A stretch of DNA of 64,000 nucleotides. Source: Acinetobacter pollinis. Lineage in GTDB: Bacteria; Pseudomonadota; Gammaproteobacteria; Pseudomonadales; Moraxellaceae. The translations under genes were made by a program, and so were the position numbers. This document shows, in pieces, positions 18,079-27,619 of the stretch. The DNA lies in assembly GCF_015627175.1 (NCBI RefSeq), contig NZ_VTDQ01000003.1, positions 102,116-166,115 of the forward strand, written 5' to 3'. The notes below the pieces were generated by a model. It had not been told where the DNA came from. It did no database searches and worked only from the letters and a program-made list of their open reading frames with translations. Positions within the stretch are counted from its first letter, which is position 1, and each line of letters opens with the position of its first letter.

Positions 18079-19785
18079 TTATTTTACATGTGCTTTATGA
18101 ATTTCATGAAGAATATGTTGGCTCATATTAATTGCCATTTGTTCTTTTGCATAAAAAACATCGCCAATATTGTCTGTACGGATAACCTCTGCTTCTTCTT
18201 TATTTTCAGCACAAATTAAGACCTGAATTTCTGAATTTAATTGTTTTGCAATGTCAACGATTCGATGTATATCTAAAAGATCCATCGGAGAAATGACCAA
18301 TAGGCGGGCATGTTGAATGTGGGCTTGAATAAGGACGCTAGGTTCGGTTGCTAAACCACTTACTGCAGCAATTCCTTTTTCTCGAAGGCCTTCCACAATT
18401 TCACGATTTTCTTCTGCGATAACGACTTTTATATTTTGCTGCATTAAAGTTTCGGTGATACGTTTACCTACCTCTCCATGACCAACAATAACGACTTGAT
18501 CACGTAAGTAAGATTGATCTACTTCGTCAGGTAACATAGCTAAAGGGTCACTACTTCTTTCAAGCAAGCGTGCAAGAGATGAACGTGCGCGGATCCAGCT
18601 TTGAACAGGTTCTATCGCATAAAACATAAATGAGTTCAAAGTAATTGAAAAGAGTGCACCTGCCAAAATAAGATTTTGTGCCTCTGTGGTAAGTAAACCT
18701 AAAGAAATACCAAGTGCAGCTAAAATAAACGAAAACTCCCCAATTTGTGCTAGGCTTGCACCAACTGTCAGTGCTGTATTTAAAGGGTATCTAAAGAACA
18801 GTACGAGTGCCATTGCTGCAAGTGTTTTACCAATGGTAATAATAGCAATAACACTTAGAATGTGTAGGGGTTGTTCTATAATAATTCTTGGGTCAAATAA
18901 CATACCTACAGAAACGAAGAATAAGATTGCAAAAACTTCGCGTAAAGGCAGTAATTCCTCTTCTGCACGGTGACAAAAATCAGATTCTTTAACAACCATA
19001 CCTGCAAAGAAAGCACCGAGCGCCATTGAAACACCAAAAACGGCATATGCACCATAAGCAATAGAGACCGCACAGGCAACGACAGTTAAGGTAAATAATT
19101 CTCTTGAGCCTAGACGGACAACAAAACTCATAATCATAGGTACAAGGCGCTTGCCTATAATTAGCATAAAAGCAATGAAACCAGCGACTTTAAGCAATGT
19201 CAGTATGATAATCCAAAGTAAAGAAGAGGCATTTTCTTGACCAGCAAGAGATTTACCTCCGAGTAAAACAGCAACAGCAGGTAAAAGTACTAAAACTAAG
19301 ACCATTACAAGGTCTTCGACCAATAGCCATCCGACTGCAATTTTTCCATTAACAGAGTCGAGTAAACCGCGATCACTCAGCGCCTTTAAAAGAACAACTG
19401 TACTTGCACATGATAGTGTTAATCCGAAAACCAATGATGAACCAAAAGACCATCCCCAAAAAGATGTCACACATATGCCAAGAATGGTTGCAACTAGAAT
19501 TTGTAAGATAGCACCTGGCAGTGCAATACGTCTCACTTCTAATAAATCTTTTAATGAAAAGTGCATACCCACACCAAACATCAGAAACATGACACCCAAT
19601 TCAGCCAATTGATTGGCGAGTGCTAACTCTCCGACTGGGCCATAGGTATTGGGACTAATTGCAATGCCAGCAATAAGGTAGCCAACCAAGGGAGGGAGTC
19701 TCAGGCGTGCTGCAATATATCCAAAGAAAAGGGCGAGGCCAAAACCCAGTGCCAGCAATACAATAAGATCGACATGATGTGGCAT
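18079..19785 (-). CDS. ybaL: Cation:proton antiporter of the CPA2 family, YbaL-type
   Basis: Predicted inner-membrane monovalent cation/proton antiporter of the Kef group. The 568-residue product has about 12 membrane segments (residues 5-385), including PPLVGYLIAGIAISP, FGLTLSCASTVVLLKAL and SLAQIGEFSFILAALG, then a cytoplasmic TrkA-N nucleotide-binding domain (VVIVGHGEVGKRITETL, about residues 418-434). The sequence follows E. coli YbaL closely throughout. The ATG at 19785 is chosen because GAGG lies 9 bases before it. No KefF/KefG-type partner gene is next to it. Confidence 0.88.
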   Translation of the reverse strand: MPHHVDLIVLLALGFGLALFFGYIAARLRLPPLVGYLIAGIAISPNTYGPVGELALANQLAELGVMFLMFGVGMHFSLKDLLEVRRIALPGAILQILVATILGICVTSFWGWSFGSSLVFGLTLSCASTVVLLKALSDRGLLDSVNGKIAVGWLLVEDLVMVLVLVLLPAVAVLLGGKSLAGQENASSLLWIIILTLLKVAGFIAFMLIIGKRLVPMIMSFVVRLGSRELFTLTVVACAVSIAYGAYAVFGVSMALGAFFAGMVVKESDFCHRAEEELLPLREVFAILFFVSVGMLFDPRIIIEQPLHILSVIAIITIGKTLAAMALVLFFRYPLNTALTVGASLAQIGEFSFILAALGISLGLLTTEAQNLILAGALFSITLNSFMFYAIEPVQSWIRARSSLARLLERSSDPLAMLPDEVDQSYLRDQVVIVGHGEVGKRITETLMQQNIKVVIAEENREIVEGLREKGIAAVSGLATEPSVLIQAHIQHARLLVISPMDLLDIHRIVDIAKQLNSEIQVLICAENKEEAEVIRTDNIGDVFYAKEQMAINMSQHILHEIHKAHVK

Positions 19786-19851
19786 AGGCAGGTTCCTCAA
19801 ATAAATACAATATTGTTTTGAGGAATGTTAGTGAGATTGTAAATAAAAAGC

Positions 19852-19877
19852 AAAAAAAACGACTCCATTTGGAGCCG
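19852..19877 (-). terminator. Rho-independent terminator after rpmG
   Basis: On the minus strand the stem CGGCTCC / GGAGTCG (19877-19871 with 19866-19860, one G-U pair, loop AAAT) is followed by eight T residues. It lies 17 bases after the rpmG stop. Confidence 0.85.
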
Positions 19878-19894
19878 AATTTTCAAAACTAAAA

Positions 19895-20050
19895 TTATTT
19901 GATTTTAGCTTCTTTAAAAATCACATGTTGACGGATTTTTGGATCAAACTTTTTGATTTCCATTTTTTCCGGCATTGTACGTTTGTTCTTCGTAGTAGTG
20001 TAGAAATAACCTGTACCAGCAGAAGAAACTAGGCGAATTTTGTCACGCAT
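19895..20050 (-). CDS. rpmG: 50S ribosomal protein L33
   Basis: The 51-residue product reads [20 protein letters not shown] at its start and continues [20 protein letters not shown]. This is L33 of the large subunit near the E site. It has no cysteines, so it is the zinc-independent form. It follows rpmB by 12 bases, the usual rpmB-rpmG operon, and ends at a terminator. Confidence 0.97.
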
Positions 20051-20062
20051 TGCAATGACTCC

Positions 20063-20299
20063 TTAGATCTTTTGGCCTTGAGCACGAAGATCAGCTACAA
20101 CCTTTTCAATGCCCAATTTGTCGATGATACGCATACCTTTAGTTGTCAAACGAAGACGTACAAAACGCTTTTCGCTTTCTAACCAAAAACGGTGGTGATG
20201 CAGGTTCGGCTCGAACCGGCGCTTGGTTTTGTTGTTTGCGTGTGAGACGTTGTTACCAACGACTGGACGCTTGCCGGTAACTTGGCAAACCTTAGACAT
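20063..20299 (-). CDS. rpmB: 50S ribosomal protein L28
   Basis: The 78-residue product begins [20 protein letters not shown] and has [13 protein letters not shown], typical of L28. The ATG at 20299 is preceded by GGAG; a longer in-frame start at 20353 would add 18 unrelated residues. First gene of rpmB-rpmG, served by the promoter at 20380-20408. Confidence 0.97.
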
Positions 20300-20379
20300 G
20301 GTGGAACTCCATTGATTTAGCCAACAGCAAATCTGTGGCCAGTCATAAAACAAACAGATTGAATTTATTCAAGGGGCGT

Positions 20380-20408
20380 TTTATATCAAAAATGCGATTA
20401 AAAGACAA
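20380..20408 (-). promoter_or_regulatory. Sigma-70 promoter of rpmB-rpmG
   Basis: On the minus strand TTGTCT (20408-20403), a 17-base spacer and TATAAA (20385-20380). The 5' leader would be about 74 bases. Confidence 0.65.
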
Positions 20409-20887
20409 GCGAATTTGTATAAAACACGTCATGATTTGCAGTAACAGATCATGCCTTGATCATTTCGTATAGTGTTATTTATAACGACTTAAAGTTTATA
20501 TCGTAGATTGTCTAAAGTAGGCAATAACAATATACAATTTAAGTTGAGTGTCATAATTAATAAGAGAGATATAGATTATCTTCTCTGTTAAATATAGAAA
20601 CACATATGTTAAAAATAGCACTATATTGCTTTTGAAATAGACTGCCGTGTAGTATGGATACAGAAAAAATGCAGGTATACTATGATCAAACTATCTATTG
20701 AGTATTAGATAGTGAAACGTAAATTCAAAAGCAAAAATAAGAGTGGCAATATTATAATTAAAAAAAATTACTTTGGCTAATAAAAAAATATATAAAATCT
20801 AATTTAGAGCAATAACTCTAGATAAAATTGATTGAATCTATCATAATGGTATGGACTTCTATTGGTAAAATAGTAAAGGATAAGTGC
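20409..20887. other. AT-rich intergenic stretch between rpmB and a TetR gene
   Basis: No convincing gene is visible. It is AT-rich with many stop codons in all frames. Its one clear structure is an inverted repeat ACTATCTA / TAGATAGT (20690-20697 and 20706-20713, spacer 8). The promoter for the TetR gene must lie here, but I could not choose one reliably. Confidence 0.6.
20690..20713. repeat. 8-bp inverted repeat in the rpmB-TetR gap
   Basis: ACTATCTA (20690-20697) and TAGATAGT (20706-20713) are separated by 8 bases. It could be an operator, possibly for the TetR protein encoded 175 bases downstream, but nothing else ties them together. Confidence 0.4.
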
Positions 20888-21580
20888 ATGCTAAAAAACA
20901 AAACTTCGAAAACAAAACAGCGTATATTGGATGCCAGTCTGATGCTCTTTAATGAAAAGGGTGAGCGATCTGTAACAACAAATCATATTGCTGCTGCACT
21001 TGAAATGAGTCCTGGTAACTTGTATTACCACTATCGAAATAAAGAAGATATTATTCAAGAGTTGATTCATCATTATCAGTATGAAACATTGCAAATGCTT
21101 GAATTACCAATAGATAGAACAGTGACTGCCGAAGATAAAATCAGATATTTCCAACTTTTAAGTGAGCAATTATGGAAATATCGTTTTCTTCATAGAGATG
21201 TTTATCATCTTGTCGAAAAAAATGATACTTTTAATCAAGACTATGCTCAGTTTTCTAGTCAAGTCATGCAAAAGGTGCAACGGCTTTATCAGTCTTTTGT
21301 AGATGTGGGTTTGATGAAACTTAATGCTATAGAAATGGAAGCGTTGATTGTTAATATTTGGATTATCTTAACCAATTGGACAAACTTTCTGTTTATGTCG
21401 GGGCATATTAATGATGAAAATCATCAGCAAGAGAAATGGTCACTCCTTGCTTTAAGACAGTTAGTATTGCTTGAATCGCCTTATTTGGCAGGTGAGAGCA
21501 AAGCTACATATGAAAAGTTATTGGCTTCTATTGATAATGGAAATCTATTTTCGAGCGTTACTCAAACGGCGAGTACATAA
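20888..21580 (+). CDS. TetR-family transcriptional regulator
   Basis: The 230-residue product has a TetR N-terminal DNA-binding domain (TKQRILDASLMLFNEKGERSVTTNHIAAALEMSPGN, continuing LYYHYRNKEDII, residues 8-55) and an all-helical ligand/dimer domain with Trp-rich helices (IWIILTNWTNFLFM). The ATG at 20888 has AAGGA ahead of it and gives a normal TetR start; in-frame codons further upstream lack this. It lies 77 bases before purU on the same strand; whether it regulates purU is unknown. Confidence 0.87.
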   Translation: MLKNKTSKTKQRILDASLMLFNEKGERSVTTNHIAAALEMSPGNLYYHYRNKEDIIQELIHHYQYETLQMLELPIDRTVTAEDKIRYFQLLSEQLWKYRFLHRDVYHLVEKNDTFNQDYAQFSSQVMQKVQRLYQSFVDVGLMKLNAIEMEALIVNIWIILTNWTNFLFMSGHINDENHQQEKWSLLALRQLVLLESPYLAGESKATYEKLLASIDNGNLFSSVTQTAST

Positions 21581-21657
21581 AAATATTGTGTCATGCTTTG
21601 AAAAACAGGTATTATATTTGGCTGACTTTTTTCTATGTATAAGTGATATAGATCAAC

Positions 21658-22521
21658 ATGAATATGACCACTGCAAATACAGCCCGTTTGCTTATCAAGT
21701 GTGAAGATAAGCCGGGCATTGTGCAAGCTGTATCGAGCTTTTTGTATCATCAGGGTGCAAATATTACTGCACTTGATCAATATGCAACTGAAGCTCAGGG
21801 TGGGCGCTATTTTATGCGTGTTGAGTTTGAGCTTGATCATCTTGAAAGCCGTAAAGAGACATTATTAAAAACATTTGGAACAAATGTTGCTGAACGTTAT
21901 GAGATGCAATGGCGTCTCGCTTTTGTTGGCGACTTGAAGAAAGTTGGTATTTTGGTTTCAAAAGTAGATCATGCTTTACTTGAATTATTATGGCGCCACG
22001 CAAGAGGAACATTGCCATGTGAAATTACACATGTTGTTTCTAATCATGAAGCATTGCGTGACTCCGTAGAGCAGTTTGGCATCCCATTTACTGTAGTAAA
22101 TGTCACAAAAGAAAATAAAGTAGAAGCTGAAGCTAAAATTAATGAGCTTATGCAAGGCAACGATTTATTAGTTCTTGCTCGATATATGCAAATCTTAAGT
22201 GAAGAGTTTGTGTCGAAATGGCCAATGCAAGTGATTAATATTCATCATTCCTTCCTACCTGCATTTGTTGGAGCAAATCCATATAAGCAAGCGCATGAAA
22301 AAGGTGTGAAGCTGATTGGTGCAACAGCGCACTATGTTACTGCAGATCTAGATCAGGGTCCGATTATTGAGCAAGATGTAGAGCGTGTGAGTCATGAGTA
22401 TAACGTAGAACAATTGCGTGAACTTGGCCAAGACGTAGAGCGTAATGTGCTTGCAAGAGCGGTTCGCTGGCATTTGGAAGACCGCATTATTGTTGATGGA
22501 AATAAAACGGTTGTTTTTTAA
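21658..22521 (+). CDS. purU: Formyltetrahydrofolate deformylase
   Basis: PurU hydrolyses 10-formyltetrahydrofolate to tetrahydrofolate and formate, balancing the one-carbon pool and supplying formate for PurT. The 287-residue product has an N-terminal ACT domain (ARLLIKCEDKPGIVQAVSSFL) and a formyltransferase-fold domain with INIHHSFLPAFVGANPYKQA and GATAHYVTADLDQGPIIEQD, which hold the catalytic His and Asp. No good Shine-Dalgarno precedes the ATG. A palindromic terminator follows. Confidence 0.96.
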   Translation: MNMTTANTARLLIKCEDKPGIVQAVSSFLYHQGANITALDQYATEAQGGRYFMRVEFELDHLESRKETLLKTFGTNVAERYEMQWRLAFVGDLKKVGILVSKVDHALLELLWRHARGTLPCEITHVVSNHEALRDSVEQFGIPFTVVNVTKENKVEAEAKINELMQGNDLLVLARYMQILSEEFVSKWPMQVINIHHSFLPAFVGANPYKQAHEKGVKLIGATAHYVTADLDQGPIIEQDVERVSHEYNVEQLRELGQDVERNVLARAVRWHLEDRIIVDGNKTVVF

Positions 22522-22531
22522 GAAAATCGTT

Positions 22532-22566
22532 AAAAAAGGCATGCTTTAAAGCATGCCTTTTTTTTT
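22532..22566. terminator. Bidirectional terminator between purU and engB
   Basis: A 32-base perfect palindrome (22532-22563), AAAAAAGGCATGCTTT followed by its reverse complement, with a T-run on each side. It serves both converging genes and runs up to the engB stop codon. Confidence 0.9.
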
Positions 22567-23344
22567 AACCTTCACTATCTTCTTCAGTTGCAAGTGGAAT
22601 TTCACTAATATCTATTCCGTCTAGATTTTTGTCTAGTGTAAAGTTAAGTCGACCTGCCATAACTGAAGCAAGTTCTTCTAAACCTTGTTTATTTAAAGAA
22701 GAGAAAAGTTGGATTGAGAAGCTCAATTTCATTTTTTTAAGATGCTGTTTTACTTCAAGAAGTGCTTTGTTTGCAGGACCGCGATTCAACTTATCGGCTT
22801 TAGTTAAGAGAATATGGACAAACAATTTTCTTGAGTACGCCCACTCTAACATCATTAAGTCAAAGTGCTGTAATGGATGTCGGATATCCATGAGAAGTAC
22901 GAGACCTTGTAGACTCTGACGGTGAATTAAGTAGTTTTCTAACTCTTTTTGCCAAACAATTTTCATTGCTTCTGGAACAGCAGCATATCCATAGCCTGGT
23001 AAATCAACAAGACGTTGATCTGGATTGCCAAGACTAAAAAAGTTAATCATTTGTGTGCGACCTGGTTTTTTGGATGCACGAGCCAACTGTCTTTGATTGG
23101 TTAGTGCGTTAATTGCACTCGATTTTCCTGCATTTGAGCGACCTGCAAATGCAATTTCATAACCACTATCTTCTACACAGAGATTGAGTTTTGGTGCACT
23201 CATTAAAAACTCAGCTTTTCTTAGCCAGTTCAAACTCTGTGTTGCATATTCTGTAAGAGCAGGATCTGACTTCTTTTCATAACTGATTTTTTGTTTAGGG
23301 GCTAATTTTGCTTTGGTGTCTTTCGACTTCGCATAGCGGTGCAT
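22565..23344 (-). CDS. engB: Ribosome biogenesis GTPase EngB/YihA/YsxC
   Basis: Essential GTPase of the TrmE-Era-EngA-EngB group needed for late 50S assembly. The 259-residue product shows G1 GRSNAGKS (68-75), GRTQ, G3 DLPGYG and G4 TKAD. It has an N-terminal extension of about 45 lysine-rich residues before SLNWLRKAEFLMSAPKLNL; the part just before MSAP is conserved in E. coli, so a later start at MSAP is unlikely. No strong Shine-Dalgarno is seen. Convergent with purU. Confidence 0.95.
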   Translation of the reverse strand: MHRYAKSKDTKAKLAPKQKISYEKKSDPALTEYATQSLNWLRKAEFLMSAPKLNLCVEDSGYEIAFAGRSNAGKSSAINALTNQRQLARASKKPGRTQMINFFSLGNPDQRLVDLPGYGYAAVPEAMKIVWQKELENYLIHRQSLQGLVLLMDIRHPLQHFDLMMLEWAYSRKLFVHILLTKADKLNRGPANKALLEVKQHLKKMKLSFSIQLFSSLNKQGLEELASVMAGRLNFTLDKNLDGIDISEIPLATEEDSEG

Positions 23345-23579
23345 ATACAGTTCACGGCAATTAACAATTTATGCTTAGTATAAAGCAAATTAATAACACG
23401 CTGTGAACTTCTTATAAAATGACTAGGATATTTTCAAGTAGGTGAGAGTCTGTAGACATATGTAGGTTGGATGTAAATTATTTGTTATTGTTTTTTAATT
23501 CTGTGATGGCTCTGTGGTTTTATAAATTATTGGCGTTCTTTTTGCAAGGAAATAGAGGGGAAAAGAATGGATAGTATAT

Positions 23580-24315
23580 ATGAAAAAAAATTTAAGAGTT
23601 CACTACTTTCAGCATATCGCTGGTGAGGGGTTTGGGAGTTTCTACGATTTTCTAAAACAACATGATGCTGTTATTACGGCGACTGAGTTTTTTGCACTAC
23701 CTATTGAAACATACATAGAAATTGAAGCACTACCAGCAATAGAGGAAGTTGATCTGCTTATTATTATGGGTGGAAAAATGAGTGTACACGATGAAGCACT
23801 ATATCCCTGGTTAAAAGTTGAAAAAAGGTGGCTCAGGCGCTACTTAGCACAGAAAAAACCTGTTTTAGGATTATGTTTAGGGGGGGCAGCTAATTGCAAA
23901 TGCTTTAGGGGGCTATGTGGGTAATTGTGATTCTAGTGAAGTAGGATGGATTCAGGTAGTAAAAGTAAATGATGTAGGGGAGCCTCATTTCAATTTTCCT
24001 GAGGAAATTCAAGTAATATCTTGGCATAAACAGTATTTTGAGATTCCAAAAGGTGCAGTGCAGTTGGCGTCAAGTATACAATGTCATAATCAAGCATTTC
24101 AGATTGGTCATAATGTACTTGGCTTTCAATTTCATCCTGAAATTACAGCATCTTCATTAAAACTGTTTTTAGATGATGAGGCTGACATTGGTACAGGAAT
24201 GTTAACCTCTCATGAAATAGATGATTTAGAGAAAACGATCTTAGATTCTAACTTTTGGCAGGGTCATAAGCTTGTTGAAGATGCCATTAGTTTTGTTGTA
24301 CGCGATGAACTCTAA
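23580..24315 (+). pseudogene. Class I glutamine amidotransferase broken by a G-tract frameshift
   Basis: Frame 1 (23580-23924) encodes MKKNLRVHYFQHIAGEGFG through PVLGLCLGG, with the nucleophile cysteine in GLCLGG. It then leaves the family sequence after a run of seven G (23880-23886). The other frame continues with QLIANALGG, VGWIQV and the catalytic His-Glu pair in GFQFHPEIT, ending at 24315. Removing one G gives a continuous GMP-synthase-like amidotransferase of about 244 residues reading GLCLGGQLIANALGG. Such proteins transfer glutamine ammonia or hydrolyse gamma-glutamyl compounds; the substrate is not known. The lesion may be real, phase-variable or a sequencing error. The gene lies just before the S10 operon. 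Confidence 0.85.
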
Positions 24316-24338
24316 ATAGATTTAATCCTAAAAAAAAT

Positions 24339-24367
24339 TTGCTTAATCGTTAGACAATGGTTATAAT
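24339..24367 (+). promoter_or_regulatory. Promoter of the S10 operon
   Basis: TTGCTT (24339-24344), a 17-base spacer and a perfect TATAAT (24362-24367). Initiation near 24374 gives a leader of about 167 bases before rpsJ. Confidence 0.7.
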
Positions 24368-24370
24368 AGG

Positions 24371-24540
24371 CCACCTTCAAAAAGAAGGGTGGCTTATCTT
24401 CTAGGTAAGATAGCCATATCGTGACAGTCATGGCATCGATCATGACCTTAGTGATTTTCACTGCCCTTGACACTTACCCATAAATAGGTGAGATGCGTCA
24501 TGGGTGATTCTTTACATATTTTGGCTTGGAGTTTACTGGT
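24371..24540 (+). promoter_or_regulatory. Structured leader of the S10 operon mRNA, candidate autoregulatory site
   Basis: Several hairpins can be drawn: CCACCTTC (24371-24378) with GAAGGGTGG (24384-24392, one bulge); GTCATG (24427-24432) with CATGAC (24441-24446); CTTACC (24472-24477) with GGTGAG (24486-24491). A second GTCATG at 24497-24502 could compete for the same CATGAC. In E. coli a leader of similar length (about 170 bases) mediates repression by L4; whether L4 acts here is inference. Confidence 0.5.
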
Positions 24541-24852
24541 ATGTCTAACCAGAGAATCCGTATCCGTCTTAAGTCTTTTGATCATCGTCTGATTGATCAA
24601 TCTGCTCAAGAGATCGTAGAAACCGCTAAGCGTACTGGCGCACAAGTGTGTGGTCCAATCCCGATGCCTACTCGCATCGAACGCTTCAACGTTCTTACTT
24701 CACCGCACGTAAACAAAGATGCGCGTGACCAGTACGAAATCCGCACCTACAAACGTTTGATCGATATCGTTCAACCAACAGACAAAACTGTTGATGCATT
24801 GATGAAATTAGATCTTGCAGCTGGTGTTGACGTTCAGATCGCATTGGGATAA
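24541..24852 (+). CDS. rpsJ: 30S ribosomal protein S10 (NusE)
   Basis: 103 residues, [21 protein letters not shown] component of the 30S head and, as NusE, a partner of NusB and NusG in transcription antitermination and coupling. The ATG at 24541 is chosen over an in-frame ATG 15 bases upstream because GGAG precedes it and S10 proteins start here. First gene of the S10 operon. Confidence 0.98.
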
Positions 24853-24909
24853 AGGCTTGTCGGTTGATTAACTCTGTTAATTAAGCCGCATTTTAAGAGG
24901 TTTACACAC

Positions 24910-25548
24910 ATGGCTATTGGTTTAGTCGGTCGTAAGTGCGGTATGACCCGTATCTTTACGGAAGCCGGCGTTTCTGTGCCAGTTACAGTGATTGAAGTTG
25001 ATGCGAACCGTATCACTCAAATCAAAACACTTGAAACTGATGGTTATCAAGCTGTTCAAGTAACAACTGGCGAACGTCGTGAATCACGCGTAACAAACGC
25101 TCAAAAAGGTCACTTTGCAAAAGCTGGTGTTGCAGCTGGTCGTTTAGTGAAAGAATTCCGTGTAACGGAAGCTGAGCTTGAAGGTCGCGAAATTGGTGGA
25201 ACTATCGGTGTTGATTTGTTTACAGTTGGTCAAGTAGTTGACATTACTGGACAATCAAAAGGTAAAGGTTTCCAAGGTGGTGTTAAGCGTTGGAACTTCC
25301 GTACGCAAGACGCAACTCACGGTAACTCTGTATCTCACCGTGCTTTAGGTTCTACAGGTCAAAACCAAACTCCTGGACGCGTATTTAAAGGCAAAAAAAT
25401 GCCTGGTCACCTAGGTGACGATCGCGTAACAGTTCAAGGTCTTGAGATTGTATCTATTGACGCTGAACGCTCAGTACTTGTTGTTAAGGGTGCTATCCCT
25501 GGTTCAACTGGTGGTGACGTTGTAGTTCGTCCTACTATCAAGGCTTGA
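24910..25548 (+). CDS. rplC: 50S ribosomal protein L3
   Basis: 212 residues, [20 protein letters not shown]. Binds 23S rRNA early in assembly and reaches the peptidyl-transferase centre. The loop [18 protein letters not shown] contains the glutamine that PrmB methylates in E. coli. AGAGG precedes the ATG. Confidence 0.98.
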   Translation: MAIGLVGRKCGMTRIFTEAGVSVPVTVIEVDANRITQIKTLETDGYQAVQVTTGERRESRVTNAQKGHFAKAGVAAGRLVKEFRVTEAELEGREIGGTIGVDLFTVGQVVDITGQSKGKGFQGGVKRWNFRTQDATHGNSVSHRALGSTGQNQTPGRVFKGKKMPGHLGDDRVTVQGLEIVSIDAERSVLVVKGAIPGSTGGDVVVRPTIKA

Positions 25549-25559
25549 GGGGAAATAAC

Positions 25560-26162
25560 GTGAATTTACAAACTGTTTCCGGCTCTGCTGTTGAGTTGTC
25601 TGAAGTTGCATTCGGACGTGAATTTAATGAAGCACTTGTACACCAAGTGGTAACAGCTTACTTAGCTGGTGGCCGTCAAGGTTCTCGTGCTCAAAAATCA
25701 CGTGGCGAAGTTTCTGGTGGTGGTAAAAAACCATTCCGTCAAAAAGGTACTGGCCGTGCGCGTGCTGGTTCTATTCGTAGCCCAATCTGGGTTGGCGGTG
25801 GTAAAACATTTGCTGCTCGTCCACAAGACTGGTCTCAAAAAGTTAACCGTAAAATGTATCGCGGTGCTATGCAATGTATTCTTGCTGAGCTTGTTCGTCA
25901 AGAACGCTTAGTATTGGTTGAAGATGTGCAGGTTGTTGCGCCTAAAACTAAAGAATTGCTAGCTAAACTAAACGAGTTGAACGCTCCTCGTGCATTGATC
26001 GTAACTGATGCAGTAGAAGAGAACTTATACCTTGCAGCTCGCAACTTACCGCATGTTGATGTGGTAGATGCAACTGCAATCGATCCTGTTAGCTTGATCG
26101 CGTTCGATAAAGTTGTAATGTCTGTGGCTGCTGCTAAGAAAATTGAGGTAGAACTCGGATGA
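25560..26162 (+). CDS. rplD: 50S ribosomal protein L4, GTG start
   Basis: 200 residues, starting at GTG (25560) to read [25 protein letters not shown] lies just upstream. The in-frame TTG at 25545 overlaps the rplC stop and would add five residues. L4 lines the exit tunnel; in E. coli it also represses the S10 operon through the leader. The tunnel loop [20 protein letters not shown] is present. Confidence 0.97.
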   Translation: MNLQTVSGSAVELSEVAFGREFNEALVHQVVTAYLAGGRQGSRAQKSRGEVSGGGKKPFRQKGTGRARAGSIRSPIWVGGGKTFAARPQDWSQKVNRKMYRGAMQCILAELVRQERLVLVEDVQVVAPKTKELLAKLNELNAPRALIVTDAVEENLYLAARNLPHVDVVDATAIDPVSLIAFDKVVMSVAAAKKIEVELG

Positions 26163-26479
26163 ACAACGAACGTATCTATCAAGTCCTACGTGGACCAGTA
26201 TTCTCAGAAAAAGCACAAGTTTTAGGTGAAACTGCTGGTGTTCAAGTTTTTAAAGTTGATTTAAATGCAACTAAACTTGAAGTTAAAAAAGCAGTTGAGC
26301 AACTTTTTGGTGTTGAAGTTGTTAAAGTAAATACAACAATCACTAAAGGTAAAACAAAACGCTTTGGTAAAACATTAGGACGTCGTTCTGATGTTAAAAA
26401 AGCATACGTCACCCTGAAAGCTGGCCAAGATGTTGAAATGGCTGACTTGGGCGATACCGCTGAAAACACAGCGGAATAA
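26159..26479 (+). CDS. rplW: 50S ribosomal protein L23
   Basis: 106 residues, [20 protein letters not shown]. Sits at the tunnel exit and docks trigger factor and SRP. Its ATG overlaps the rplD stop in an ATGA, indicating translational coupling. Confidence 0.98.
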   Translation: MNNERIYQVLRGPVFSEKAQVLGETAGVQVFKVDLNATKLEVKKAVEQLFGVEVVKVNTTITKGKTKRFGKTLGRRSDVKKAYVTLKAGQDVEMADLGDTAENTAE

Positions 26480-26490
26480 GGACGAAAATT

Positions 26491-27315
26491 ATGCCGATTC
26501 AAAAATGTAAGCCAACGTCTCCAGGACGTCGCTTTGTAGAGAAAGTGGTTCATGACCACCTTCACAAAGGTCGCCCTTTTGCTGCGTTGGTAGAAAGCAA
26601 AAAAAGAACTGGTGGTCGTAATAACAACGGCCATATTACTACTCGTCACGTTGGCGGTGGTCATAAACAACATTACCGTATTGTTGACTTTAAACGTAAC
26701 AAAGATGGTATTCCTGCTACTGTAGAGCGTATTGAATACGATCCTAACCGTACAGCTCATATTGCTTTATTGAAATATGCTGATGGTGAGCGTCGTTATA
26801 TTATTGCTCCTAAGGGCTTACGTGCTGGTGATAAAGTACAATCTGGAAACGATGCTCCAATTCGTCCAGGTAACTGCTTACCACTTCGTAATATGCCAAT
26901 CGGTTCTACACTTCACAACATTGAGTTGAAGATTGGTAAGGGCGCGCAATTAGTTCGTTCTGCTGGTACTTCTGCACAATTACTGGGTCGTGATGGTTCT
27001 TATGCAATTATTCGTCTACGTTCAGGCGAAATGCGTAAAGTTCATGTTGAATGTCGTGCTGTTATCGGTGAAGTATCTAACCAAGAAAGCAACTTGCGCT
27101 CTCTAGGTAAAGCTGGTGCTTCTCGCTGGCGCGGTGTTCGTCCTACCGTACGTGGTATGGCAATGAACCCGGTTGATCACCCACACGGTGGTGGTGAAGG
27201 GCGTAATAAAGGTATTCAACCTGTAAGCCCATGGGGTCAAAAAGCTAAAGGGTACAAAACACGTACCAATAAGCGTACGACTAAGATGATTATTCGCGAC
27301 CGTCGCGTTAAGTAA
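26491..27315 (+). CDS. rplB: 50S ribosomal protein L2
   Basis: 274 residues. L2 supports subunit association and peptidyl-transferase function; the conserved C-terminal [13 protein letters not shown], with the functional histidine, is present. It follows rplW by 11 bases with AAGGA ahead of the start. Confidence 0.98.
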   Translation: MPIQKCKPTSPGRRFVEKVVHDHLHKGRPFAALVESKKRTGGRNNNGHITTRHVGGGHKQHYRIVDFKRNKDGIPATVERIEYDPNRTAHIALLKYADGERRYIIAPKGLRAGDKVQSGNDAPIRPGNCLPLRNMPIGSTLHNIELKIGKGAQLVRSAGTSAQLLGRDGSYAIIRLRSGEMRKVHVECRAVIGEVSNQESNLRSLGKAGASRWRGVRPTVRGMAMNPVDHPHGGGEGRNKGIQPVSPWGQKAKGYKTRTNKRTTKMIIRDRRVK

Positions 27316-27335
27316 CAAGTAAAGGAATCTGACTA

Positions 27336-27611
27336 ATGCCTCGTTCATTGAAAAAAGGCCCATTCGTCGATGCGCACTTGTTCGCTAAGGTTGAAGCGGC
27401 TGTTGCTAGTAATTCTCGCAAGCCGATCAAAACTTGGTCTCGTCGTTCGATGATCCTCCCAGACTTTGTTGGTTTAACAATTTCTGTTCACAATGGCCGT
27501 AACCATGTTCCAGTAATTGTTTCTGAACATATGGTTGGTCATAAACTCGGTGAATTCGCGCCAACTCGTACCTATCGTGGTCACGGTGTTGATAAGAAAT
27601 CTAAACGTTAA
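27336..27611 (+). CDS. rpsS: 30S ribosomal protein S19
   Basis: 91 residues, [20 protein letters not shown]. Head protein that pairs with S13 and contacts the A-site region. AAAGGAA precedes the ATG. Confidence 0.98.
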   Translation: MPRSLKKGPFVDAHLFAKVEAAVASNSRKPIKTWSRRSMILPDFVGLTISVHNGRNHVPVIVSEHMVGHKLGEFAPTRTYRGHGVDKKSKR

Positions 27612-27619
27612 TAGGTGCT

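Noticed and set aside
23569..23628. Short frame at ATG 23569 with a good ribosome-binding sequence before the amidotransferase
   Set aside because: It ends after 19 codons and has no relation to known leader peptides; the amidotransferase ATG at 23580 fits its family better.
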